A DNA stretch of 5,276 bases from Acidimicrobiia bacterium (GCA_025456165.1 JALOLI010000105.1:1-5276); one strand, 5' to 3'; shown: positions 1 through 4,944, numbered from the stretch's first letter. Made by a program: numbers and translations. The notes: generated from the letters alone by a model not told the origin.

Positions 1-324
1 GACGAGGCGCAGGTGATGCGATGGGTCGCCGTGCACCCGCGCCGCCACCGGGCCCACGGCCGCCCGGGTATCCGGGACCACCAGCGCAGGCCCTCCGTCC
101 CCCGGGTCCTCCTCGACGCAGACAGCCGGTGACCCGCCGGCGCGCGCCTGCGGCACGAACCGGTGCCCGTCGACGGTGAAGCCCCGCACGGCGACGAACA
201 ACACTCCCGGGCCGGCAGCCCGGGAGTCGTGGGCCACCTCGACCACCGGCGTGGCCGGGTCGCCGATCACCCATCCGCCCGTCAGGACCGCCAGTTCTCC
301 GAGAGTCACCGGCTCAGGGGGCAT
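1..324 (-). CDS. murE: MurE, UDP-MurNAc-tripeptide synthetase, N-terminal part (runs off the window)
   Basis: This is a partial gene: 108 codons from an ATG at 324 down to the window edge. In the family, MurE is the cytoplasmic ATP-dependent ligase that adds the third stem-peptide residue (usually meso-diaminopimelate, or lysine) to UDP-MurNAc-L-Ala-D-Glu. The visible part is the Mur ligase N-terminal (UDP-binding) domain. It contains HDSR at residues 32-35, PGVLFVAVRG at 39-48, DGHRF at 52-56, DTR at 85-87 and GDPSHHLRLV at 99-108. That last stretch sits just before the expected GTNGKTT ATP-binding loop, which lies outside the window. MurF has a similar N-terminus, but the Pro-Ser-x-x-Leu before the P-loop and the position directly after ftsI favour MurE. 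The start overlaps the ftsI stop (TGA 316-314) by 11 nt, suggesting translational coupling. A G-rich stretch at 338-332 can act as Shine-Dalgarno. Substrate specificity cannot be read because the C-terminal domain is missing. Confidence 0.9.
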   Translation of the reverse strand, partial: MPPEPVTLGELAVLTGGWVIGDPATPVVEVAHDSRAAGPGVLFVAVRGFTVDGHRFVPQARAGGSPAVCVEEDPGDGGPALVVPDTRAAVGPVAARVHGDPSHHLRLV

Positions 325-2029
325 CAGGAGGCACCCCCAGTTGGTGGAGGGCAGCCAATGCCACCGCCGCGAAGACCGGCGCCGCCCCCTTCCCCCCGCT
401 GGCATCCTCTCGAGGGGCATCCAGCACCACGGCCACCACGATCCGGGGGTCGTCGATCGGAGCCATGCCGATGAACGACGCCATCACGTCCTCGTCGCTG
501 TACTCGCCGGTCCCGCTGAGGTACTTCTTCGTCGTCCCCGTCTTGCCGCCCACCCGGTAGCCGCCCACCGCCGCCAGCGACCCGGTCCCCTCTTCCACGA
601 CTGCCGCCAGCATCTCCCTTATCCGCCGGGCGGTTTCCACCGAGACGGCCCGCCGCTCCGCCGGCTCGGTGAGCACCCGGCTCCCCTGCCCGTCGACCAC
701 CTCGGCCACGAAATGAGGCTGGACCCAGACTCCGTCGTTGGCGATGGTGGCGTAGGCCGCCGCCATCTGCAGGGCCGTCACCGACACGTGATACCCGATG
801 GAGGTGCCCGCCACGCAAGTGGTGACGCACCAGTCCTCCGGGGGCTGCAGCACCCCTCCGGCCTCTCCGGGGAAGTCGATGCGGGTCGGCCGGCCCTGCC
901 CGAAGGCCACCATGAACTCGTGCAACCGCCGGGCCCCCAGCATCTCCCCCAGCAGGATGGTGCCCAGGTTCGAGGAATGGGCCACGATCCCGGTGACGGT
1001 GAGCCGATTGGGGTGCTCGGTGAAGTCCTGGAACACCGTGTCGAGGATCTCGATGTGCTCCGGGATCTCGAGCACCGTGCCCGGTTCCACCAGGCCGGCT
1101 TCGAGGGCGGCGGCCACCGTGATGAGCTTCTGGGTCGATCCGGGCTCGAAGAGGTCGGTCACCGCCCGGTTGCGCACCCGCTCGGGCACCAGCGACGCCC
1201 GCTCCGTCGGATCGAAGCCGGGGAGGTTCACGATGGCCAGCACTCCCCCCGTCGTCGCGTCCAGTACCACCACGGACCCGGCGGCGGCCCCGGTCCGGTC
1301 GATGGCCTCCTGCAGCGCCTCGGCGGCGGCGAACTGGATGGAGGTGCGCAGCGTCAGGACGAGGTCGCTGCCCGGCTCGGCCGGGACCACCGAGTACTCC
1401 CCCTGCGGGATGGTGCGGCCCGCCGGGTCGCGCTCCACCCGCAGCTGCCCGGGCGTCCCGGCGAGCAGCGCCTCGTAGTGCAGTTCCAGGCCCTCGAGCC
1501 CCTCGTTGCTGTCGGGTTGCACGAACCCCACGATCTGGGCGGTGAGGGACCCGGCCGGGTAGACGCGCTTGGGCTCGTTCAGGAAGAAGATCCCCGGCAA
1601 GTCGGCGGCCTCCACCAGCGCTGCGTCGGCGGGATCGAGCTGCCGGGCCACGTAGACGAAGGTGCCGTCCGAGGAGAGCAGCTGCTCGACGACTGCCGGG
1701 TCCTGTCCCGTCAGCGAGGCCAGGTACACCGCCTCGACGGCCGGGTCGGTCACCTCCCTGGGATTGGCGTACACCGTGACGGAATCGACGGTCAGGGCCA
1801 GCTCCCGCCCTTCGGCGTCGAAGATGGTGCCCCGGTCGGCGGCCAGGGTCTCGGTGTGCAGGCGCTGGTCCAGGCCCCGAGCGGCGTACTCGTCGGCCCG
1901 CGTCCCCTGGACGACCACCAGGCGATAGCCCACCCCCAGCCAGGCCAGGGTCAGCGCCACGCCCACCATGACCAGGCGGGCGTTCAGGCCACGCGGCCGC
2001 CGGGGAGTGACGAGGGGAGGCTGGGCCAC
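314..2029 (-). CDS. ftsI: FtsI / PBP3-type septal peptidoglycan D,D-transpeptidase
   Basis: This is a 571-residue class B penicillin-binding protein, which by family knowledge crosslinks septal peptidoglycan on the outer face of the membrane with FtsW and FtsQLB. A short basic cytoplasmic N-terminus (PRRPRG, 9-14) precedes one membrane segment at about 18-40. The PBP dimerisation (pedestal) domain covers about 60-210 and includes ADRGTIFD (64-71). The transpeptidase domain covers about 250-560. All three penicillin-binding motifs are visible: S298-T-Q-K301 (nucleophile Ser298, within EPGSTQK), S352-S-N354 and K496-T-G498. No PASTA repeats follow, so this is the division rather than the sporulation (SpoVD) form. 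Cys401 and Cys405 lie between the second and third motifs. The start is GTG at 2029-2027, supported by a tandem Shine-Dalgarno at 2044-2034 and by correct placement of the N-terminal anchor. It lies 27 nt after ftsL and overlaps murE by 11 nt. Length and motifs are complete, so it is probably functional. Confidence 0.96.
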   Translation of the reverse strand: MAQPPLVTPRRPRGLNARLVMVGVALTLAWLGVGYRLVVVQGTRADEYAARGLDQRLHTETLAADRGTIFDAEGRELALTVDSVTVYANPREVTDPAVEAVYLASLTGQDPAVVEQLLSSDGTFVYVARQLDPADAALVEAADLPGIFFLNEPKRVYPAGSLTAQIVGFVQPDSNEGLEGLELHYEALLAGTPGQLRVERDPAGRTIPQGEYSVVPAEPGSDLVLTLRTSIQFAAAEALQEAIDRTGAAAGSVVVLDATTGGVLAIVNLPGFDPTERASLVPERVRNRAVTDLFEPGSTQKLITVAAALEAGLVEPGTVLEIPEHIEILDTVFQDFTEHPNRLTVTGIVAHSSNLGTILLGEMLGARRLHEFMVAFGQGRPTRIDFPGEAGGVLQPPEDWCVTTCVAGTSIGYHVSVTALQMAAAYATIANDGVWVQPHFVAEVVDGQGSRVLTEPAERRAVSVETARRIREMLAAVVEEGTGSLAAVGGYRVGGKTGTTKKYLSGTGEYSDEDVMASFIGMAPIDDPRIVVAVVLDAPREDASGGKGAAPVFAAVALAALHQLGVPPDAP

Positions 2030-2030
2030 G

Positions 2031-2060
2031 TCACCCTCCCTCCCGTTCCGTCGGGGTCAT
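2031..2060 (-). other. Possible 9-codon mini-ORF coupling ftsL to ftsI
   Basis: An ATG at 2060-2058 overlaps the ftsL stop (TGA 2059-2057) as ATGA. It opens a frame encoding MTPTEREGG that ends with TGA at 2033-2031, one nucleotide before the ftsI GTG (2029). The frame spans the ftsI Shine-Dalgarno. Ribosomes finishing ftsL could restart here and terminate beside the ftsI start, which would be a coupling device. It could equally be chance, since ATGA arises easily at stop codons. It has no recognisable protein product. Confidence 0.3.
2034..2044 (-). promoter_or_regulatory. Tandem Shine-Dalgarno of ftsI
   Basis: On the minus strand this reads GGGAGGGAGGG. It offers two overlapping GGAGG cores, at 2043-2039 and 2039-2035, spaced 9 and 5 nt from the GTG at 2029. 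It is one of the strongest ribosome-binding sites in the window and settles the ftsI start. Confidence 0.8.
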
Positions 2061-2467
2061 GGCTGCGCTCCCAGCAACGCCTTGAGGTCCGCCCAGCGAT
2101 CCTCCGCTCCGCTGCTCGAGGACCCCATGCCGGGGACCTCGATGGTCTGCACGCTCACCGGGTAGACCATCCCCATCTCCTGGGCGCGGGCGACGATCCT
2201 CTCGGGGGCCTGCAGTTCCGCGGCTTCCAGCCGGAGCTGCCAGTAGCGAGCCTCCTCGACCTCCATCTGCCGGTGCACCTCCTGGAGCACGAAGGCCGAG
2301 TGGTCGAGGGCGATGCGGGAGTAGATCAGCAGGAGGAAGGCCGCCGTCAGCAGCACCGTCAGCAGCAGCCAGGCCCCGACGCGGGGACGGCGCCGCGCCT
2401 GGGCCCCCACCAGGACCCGCAGGCCGGGCCCGCCGGGAAGGGGCAGCGGCTGGGCGGGAGCGGTCAC
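2057..2467 (-). CDS. ftsL: FtsL-like cell division protein (septum formation initiator family)
   Basis: This 136-residue bitopic membrane protein has a cytoplasmic N-terminus of about 30 residues with a basic patch (ARRRPR, 24-29). One hydrophobic helix follows at about 30-50. Next comes a charged, heptad-like periplasmic coiled coil at about 57-86 (LQEVHRQMEVEEARYWQLRL), then the signature LQAPERIVARAQEMGMVYP at 85-103. FtsL/DivIC proteins share this layout and the E-x-P-E-R-I...G-M-x-x-P ending. By family knowledge FtsL pairs with FtsB/DivIC and FtsQ/DivIB to recruit and activate FtsW-FtsI. The Ser-rich C-terminal tail (113-136) is not a family hallmark. The start is GTG at 2467-2465, which overlaps the rsmH stop as GTGA (4 nt). 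This typical coupling, together with the dcw position between rsmH and ftsI, supports the call despite the low sequence conservation of FtsL. Confidence 0.9.
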   Translation of the reverse strand: MTAPAQPLPLPGGPGLRVLVGAQARRRPRVGAWLLLTVLLTAAFLLLIYSRIALDHSAFVLQEVHRQMEVEEARYWQLRLEAAELQAPERIVARAQEMGMVYPVSVQTIEVPGMGSSSSGAEDRWADLKALLGAQP

Positions 2468-3393
2468 GAGTGCACCTTCTCCGCCGCCCGCAGCCGAGCG
2501 CTGCGCGCTCGCGGATTGGCCGCAACCTCGGCTTCGCCGGGGACCAGCGGGTGCCGGGTGAGCAGGCGCAGCGCCGCGGTGCGCCCGCAGCCGCAGACCG
2601 GCAGATCGGGCGGGCAGACGCAGCCCACCGCCCCGGCGGCGAAGCGCCGCTTCACGATGCGGTCCTCCAGCGAGTGGTACGAGATCACGGCTACCCGGCC
2701 TCCCGGGTGCAGCAGGGCCAGGGCGTCGTCGAGACCGTCGGCGAGGGCTCCGAGCTCATCATTGACGGCGATGCGGAGCGCCTGGAAGGTCCGCCGCGCC
2801 GGATGAGCCCCGCGCCGGGCGTGCGCCGGGACGGCAGCGGCGACGATCCCGGCCAGTGCTGCGGCGTCGTGCACGGGCCGGGAGCGGACGATGGCGGCGG
2901 CGATGCGGCGGGCGTGGGGGTCCTCCCCGTAGCGCCGGATGACTCCGGCGAGCCGGCCCTCGTCCCATTCGTTGACCAGGACTTCTGCAGTGAGCGCGCA
3001 ATCCTCTCCCAGGCGCATGTCGAGAGGCCCGGAGCGGTGGTAGGAAAGCCCTCGGTCCCCCAGGTCGAGCTGATGTGACGAGACCCCCAAGTCGAAGAAG
3101 GCAGCAGAGATTTCATCGACTCCCACTCCTCTCACCAGATCGCTCAGATTGCGGAAGTTGCCCGCCAAGAAGGTGACCTGCGGTCCCAGGGCCGCCGCCT
3201 GGGCGGCGGCATCCGGGTCGCGGTCGATGCCGATCAGCCGGATGTGCGGGTGGGCTGCCAGCAGAGCCCGGGCATGGCCCCCTCCACCGAAGGTGGCATC
3301 GACCACCACTCCCCCGGCGGGAGGTTGCAGCAGGCCGGCGACTTCCGCCGCCAGCACCGGCACGTGGTAGTGAGGATCCGACCGGCCCATCAT
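2464..3393 (-). CDS. rsmH: RsmH (MraW), 16S rRNA m4C1402 methyltransferase
   Basis: This 309-residue SAM-dependent methyltransferase, by family knowledge, N4-methylates C1402 of 16S rRNA in the ribosomal P site. Family blocks run in order: HVPVL (10-14), SAM-binding DATFGGGGHA (32-41), GIDRDP (55-60), GNF (78-80), DLGVSSHQLD (101-110), RGLSY (114-118), PLDMR (123-127), RYGED (154-158), RRTFQALRIAVN (200-211), ISYHSLEDRIVK (237-248) and the C-terminal NPRARSARLRAAEK (293-306). A Cys cluster C258-x-C260 ... C267-x-C269 could bind metal. The length is normal for the family. Two adjacent ATGs (3393 and 3390) are possible starts. A run of six G at 3402-3397 lies 3 nt from the first and 6 nt from the second, so 3390 is equally likely. 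The frame stays open far upstream, but that extension overlaps mraZ and lacks family similarity. The stop overlaps the ftsL start by 4 nt. Confidence 0.95.
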   Translation of the reverse strand: MMGRSDPHYHVPVLAAEVAGLLQPPAGGVVVDATFGGGGHARALLAAHPHIRLIGIDRDPDAAAQAAALGPQVTFLAGNFRNLSDLVRGVGVDEISAAFFDLGVSSHQLDLGDRGLSYHRSGPLDMRLGEDCALTAEVLVNEWDEGRLAGVIRRYGEDPHARRIAAAIVRSRPVHDAAALAGIVAAAVPAHARRGAHPARRTFQALRIAVNDELGALADGLDDALALLHPGGRVAVISYHSLEDRIVKRRFAAGAVGCVCPPDLPVCGCGRTAALRLLTRHPLVPGEAEVAANPRARSARLRAAEKVHS

Positions 3394-3473
3394 CAGCCCC
3401 CCGGAGCGCTGGCGCCAAGTAGGAAGCGGGCGGAGCAAGGGGCATTCCACATGGCATCCGGGAGGCTGATGAC

Positions 3474-3489
3474 GGGTCGGGCGCGACCC
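3474..3489 (-). other. Small hairpin in the mraZ-rsmH gap
   Basis: The 115-nt gap 3394-3508 is the longest in an otherwise packed cluster. It holds an inverted repeat with 6-bp arms (GGGTCG / CGACCC) and a 4-nt loop, 20 nt after the mraZ stop. A CCCCGGGG palindrome at 3487-3494 overlaps it. No T-run follows, so it is not a convincing terminator. It could be an RNA-processing or attenuation element, or chance in GC-rich DNA. I see no clear promoter in the gap. Confidence 0.3.
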
Positions 3490-3508
3490 CGGGGGCGAGG
3501 TGAGCCAT

Positions 3509-3934
3509 TCAGCTTTCCCTCCCTCCGGAATCGGTGTTGGCGTAGGTTTCGTCGTTCTCTTCCTGGCGCCGCGCATAGGTGGCGGCGTCCCAGATCTCGA
3601 TGTGGTCGTTGACGCCCACGATGACCACCTCGCGCTCCAGGCCGGCGTAGGCGCGCAGGTGCGCCGGCAAGGCGAGCCGGCCATGGGCATCCAGGGGCTG
3701 GTCGGTGGCCCCGCCGTAGAAGGATCGGGCGAAGTTGCGGGCGCGCTGCTCGGTCCGCTCGTGGCTGCTCTGCCGGGCGGCCTCGGCCTCGAACCCGGCC
3801 GTGGTGAACACGAAGAGGCAGTGGTCCAGCCCCTTGGTGGTGACGAGCCCGTTCTCCAGATCGCGACGGAACCGGAAGGGCATGACGACCCGTCCCTTGG
3901 CATCCAGTGTGTGGTTGTGCTCGCCCAGGAACAC
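3509..3934 (-). CDS. mraZ: MraZ, transcriptional regulator of the dcw cluster
   Basis: This 141-residue protein is built of two AbrB-like (SpoVT/AbrB fold) halves, each carrying the family's DNA-binding motif: LDAKGRVVMP at 10-19 and LDAHGRLALP at 81-90. Other family blocks are TTKGLDHCLFVF (32-43), RNFARSFYGGA (66-76), LRAYAGLEREVVIVGVNDHIEIWD (93-116) and a polar tail. In the family, MraZ forms a ring-shaped oligomer that binds direct repeats in its own promoter and usually represses the cluster. I chose the GTG at 3934 because it gives the canonical (M)FLGEHNHTLDAKGR N-terminus. It also has a GGAGAGG Shine-Dalgarno at 3949-3943, with 8-nt spacing. An upstream ATG at 3970 would add 12 residues (MGGRRSDGEAAA) not typical of the family, and it sits in a hairpin loop. 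The gene is first in the operon, with a promoter and repeat boxes upstream. Confidence 0.94.
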   Translation of the reverse strand: MFLGEHNHTLDAKGRVVMPFRFRRDLENGLVTTKGLDHCLFVFTTAGFEAEAARQSSHERTEQRARNFARSFYGGATDQPLDAHGRLALPAHLRAYAGLEREVVIVGVNDHIEIWDAATYARRQEENDETYANTDSGGRES

Positions 3935-3942
3935 AGCCGCCG

Positions 3943-3949
3943 CCTCTCC
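3943..3949 (-). promoter_or_regulatory. Shine-Dalgarno of mraZ that decides the GTG start
   Basis: GGAGAGG on the minus strand lies 8 nt before the GTG at 3934-3932. It supports that codon over the ATG at 3970-3968. Confidence 0.7.
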
Positions 3950-3960
3950 GTCGCTCCTCC

Positions 3961-3978
3961 GGCCTCCCATTGGAGGCC
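3961..3978 (-). other. Hairpin in the mraZ 5' leader around an upstream ATG
   Basis: This is a perfect inverted repeat with 7-bp arms (GGCCTCC / GGAGGCC) and a 4-nt loop, AATG on the minus strand. The loop contains the ATG at 3970-3968. In mRNA it would form a stable stem in the predicted leader of about 90 nt, ending 11 nt before the Shine-Dalgarno of the GTG start. A second, weaker stem (CGGGG / CCCCG, 6-nt loop) lies at 3989-4004. A role in translation or mRNA stability is inference only. Confidence 0.45.
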
Positions 3979-4012
3979 CCCGGGCGGGCGGGGCATCCAC
4001 CCCGCACCGCAG

Positions 4013-4052
4013 TTCTCCCACTGCGCGCCACTTTAGACCCTTTTGGCCCACT
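4013..4052 (-). repeat. Four 10-bp-spaced direct repeats, likely MraZ operator boxes
   Basis: Read on the minus strand, cores start at 4052 (AGTGG), 4042 (AAGGG), 4032 (AGTGG) and 4022 (AGTGG), exactly 10 bp apart. The first and fourth continue with a further G (AGTGGG). In the family, MraZ binds tandem TGGG- or AAAGTG-like boxes with 10-bp phasing upstream of its own gene, and this array matches that in sequence, period and position. It begins at the last base of the -35 element, runs through the -10 and covers the predicted start point, a layout that fits autorepression. The second box is the most divergent. The repeats are visible directly; binding by MraZ is inferred. Confidence 0.8.
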
Positions 4053-4057
4053 GTCAA
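4030..4057 (-). promoter_or_regulatory. Promoter of the mraZ-rsmH-ftsL-ftsI-murE operon
   Basis: A perfect -35 TTGACA at 4057-4052 is followed after 16 bp by TAAAGT at 4035-4030, which matches 4 of 6 -10 consensus positions and fits TANNNT. The transcription start is predicted near 4023, giving a leader of about 90 nt. The -10 and start region are covered by the MraZ-type repeats, so the promoter is probably under MraZ control. This is the only convincing promoter seen on the minus strand in the window. Confidence 0.75.
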
Positions 4058-4077
4058 CCCCTTCGGCACCCCGCGGT

Positions 4078-4109
4078 CGCCCCGCCCCTCCCCCGGGAAG
4101 GGCGGGGCG
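4078..4109. repeat. Perfect 10-bp inverted repeat between the divergent promoters
   Basis: Arms CGCCCCGCCC (4078-4087) and GGGCGGGGCG (4100-4109) are perfectly complementary across a 12-nt spacer. The repeat ends 1 bp before the TAACCT -10 of the reductase gene, covering its -35 region, and begins 20 bp upstream of the mraZ -35. It could be an operator for a dimeric regulator acting on the reductase gene. It is unlikely to be a terminator, as no T-run follows and no gene reads into it. The base composition is extreme, so part of the symmetry may be chance, but 10 matched pairs is notable. Confidence 0.55.
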
Positions 4110-4110
4110 G

Positions 4111-4116
4111 TAACCT
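4111..4116 (+). promoter_or_regulatory. -10 element of a leaderless transcript for the reductase gene
   Basis: TAACCT fits the TANNNT -10 consensus of high-GC actinobacteria and ends 7 nt before the GTG at 4124. The start point would therefore fall on or beside the start codon. No Shine-Dalgarno is seen before the GTG, which agrees with leaderless translation. No good -35 is visible at 16-18 bp. Confidence 0.6.
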
Positions 4117-4123
4117 GCGCGCC

Positions 4124-4864
4124 GTGCTGGAGGGACGGCGGATCCTGGTGACCGGAGGGTCTTCGGGAATCGGCCGCGCCCTCGTGCTGGCCTATGCCGC
4201 CCACGGGGCCTCGGTCTTCGCCGTCGCCCGCAACGAGGAGGCGCTGCGCCTGGTTGCGGCCGTCGCTCCCGCCGGCCGAGTGGCTCCCATCGCCGCCGAC
4301 CTGGCATCCGAATCCGGCCGCCGGGCGGTGGCCACCGGGATCGCTCACGCCGGCGGCGCCCTCGACGTGGTGGTACACGCCGCCGGGACGCTGGGCCCGG
4401 TCGGGCCGCAAGCCCACCTGGAGGCCTATCCCGCCCCGGAATGGCAACGCGTCCTGGAGGTCAACCTGAACGCAGTGCACTTCCTGCACCAGCACGTGGC
4501 CGGATTCCTCGCGCACGGCCACCACCCCGCCGTCATCGGGCTCTCGAGCACCGTGGGCCGCCAGGGACGCGCCGGCTGGGGCATGTACGCCGTCTCCAAG
4601 CATGCGCTGGAGGGTTGGCTGCAGGTGCTGGCCGACGAGTGGGGCGAGCGGGGCCGGGTCTACTCGGTCAATCCCGGCGCCACCCGCACGCCCATGCGGG
4701 CCGCGGCCGCGCCCGGGGAGGATCCTGCCACCCTGCCCCGCCCGGAGGACATAGCCCCGCTCTTCCTACGGCTGGCCCATCCCGCGGCGCCCGAGCCCTC
4801 CGGTGCCCGGCTCGAGGCCCGCCCCTGGATCGGCCGCGATCCCTGGGAGGGGCTGGGCACCTGA
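4124..4864 (+). CDS. YciK-like short-chain dehydrogenase/reductase
   Basis: This 246-residue classical SDR is a Rossmann-fold NAD(P)-dependent oxidoreductase. The cofactor loop TGGSSGIG is at 10-17, the acidic ADL at 58-60, and HAAG at 85-88 replaces the usual NNAG. Asn114 lies in VNLNA. The catalytic residues are Ser142, Tyr155 (YAVSK) and Lys159. VNPGATRTPM (182-191) follows. Blocks such as SSTVGRQGRAGWGMYAVSK, QVLADEW and TRTPMRAAA resemble, from memory, the Escherichia coli YciK subfamily more than FabG-type reductases. The substrate is unknown. I chose the GTG at 4124 because the Rossmann strand then begins at residue 6 and a TAACCT -10 lies 7 nt upstream. The same frame extends back to a TTG at 4043, but that would run through the mraZ promoter. 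The gene is divergent from the dcw operon and is followed by a terminator-like hairpin, so it is probably monocistronic. Confidence 0.9.
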   Translation: MLEGRRILVTGGSSGIGRALVLAYAAHGASVFAVARNEEALRLVAAVAPAGRVAPIAADLASESGRRAVATGIAHAGGALDVVVHAAGTLGPVGPQAHLEAYPAPEWQRVLEVNLNAVHFLHQHVAGFLAHGHHPAVIGLSSTVGRQGRAGWGMYAVSKHALEGWLQVLADEWGERGRVYSVNPGATRTPMRAAAAPGEDPATLPRPEDIAPLFLRLAHPAAPEPSGARLEARPWIGRDPWEGLGT

Positions 4865-4867
4865 GAA

Positions 4868-4895
4868 GGAGCCCCAGCGACTGTTCCGGGGCTCC
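4868..4895 (+). terminator. Terminator-like hairpin after the reductase gene
   Basis: Perfect 8-bp arms GGAGCCCC (4868-4875) and GGGGCTCC (4888-4895) flank a 12-nt loop, starting 3 nt after the stop codon. No T-run follows, so this would be a U-less hairpin terminator of the kind proposed for actinobacteria, or an mRNA 3'-end stabiliser. Confidence 0.55.
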
Positions 4896-4913
4896 AGAGC
4901 CGATGCCAATCCC

Positions 4914-4919
4914 TAGAGT
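4914..4919 (+). promoter_or_regulatory. Possible -10 element for the LapA-like gene
   Basis: TAGAGT fits TANNNT and lies 27 nt before the GTG at 4947, after the terminator-like stem. That would give a leader of about 20 nt, enough for the Shine-Dalgarno. No clear -35 is seen, so this is tentative. Confidence 0.35.
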
Positions 4920-4935
4920 GACCCCCGTCAGCGGC

Positions 4936-4944
4936 GAGGAGGAG
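4936..4944 (+). promoter_or_regulatory. Shine-Dalgarno of the LapA-like gene
   Basis: GAGGAGGAG precedes the GTG at 4947. The AGGAGG core (4937-4942) is 4 nt from the start and the first GAGG is 7 nt away. It supports the GTG as start. Confidence 0.65.

Noticed and set aside
176..2806. An 876-codon open frame on the plus strand, antisense to ftsI, ftsL and part of rsmH
   Set aside because: It lies opposite three well-supported genes. Its product is rich in Pro, Gly, Arg and His with no domain, the usual shadow of GC-rich third positions.
2470..3078. A 202-codon open frame on the plus strand opposite rsmH
   Set aside because: It is low-complexity and motif-free, and it is fully antisense to the conserved RsmH blocks.
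3113..3508. Open frame with an ATG immediately after the mraZ stop (3508)
   Set aside because: It is out of frame with rsmH, overlaps the conserved SAM-binding region of rsmH and encodes no recognisable domain.
3394..3996. N-terminal extension of the RsmH frame to an ATG at 3996
   Set aside because: The extension overlaps mraZ in another frame and has Pro/Ser/Arg-rich content without family similarity. RsmH families start close to HVPVL, as with the ATGs at 3393/3390.
4043..4123. TTG start at 4043 for the reductase, adding 27 residues
   Set aside because: It would place coding sequence over the mraZ promoter, the operator boxes and the inverted repeat. The added residues are not part of the SDR fold, and a leaderless GTG start fits better.
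3935..4603. N-terminal extension of the MraZ frame up to 4603
   Set aside because: It would cross the promoter and run antisense through the reductase gene. MraZ proteins begin at the MFxGE motif.
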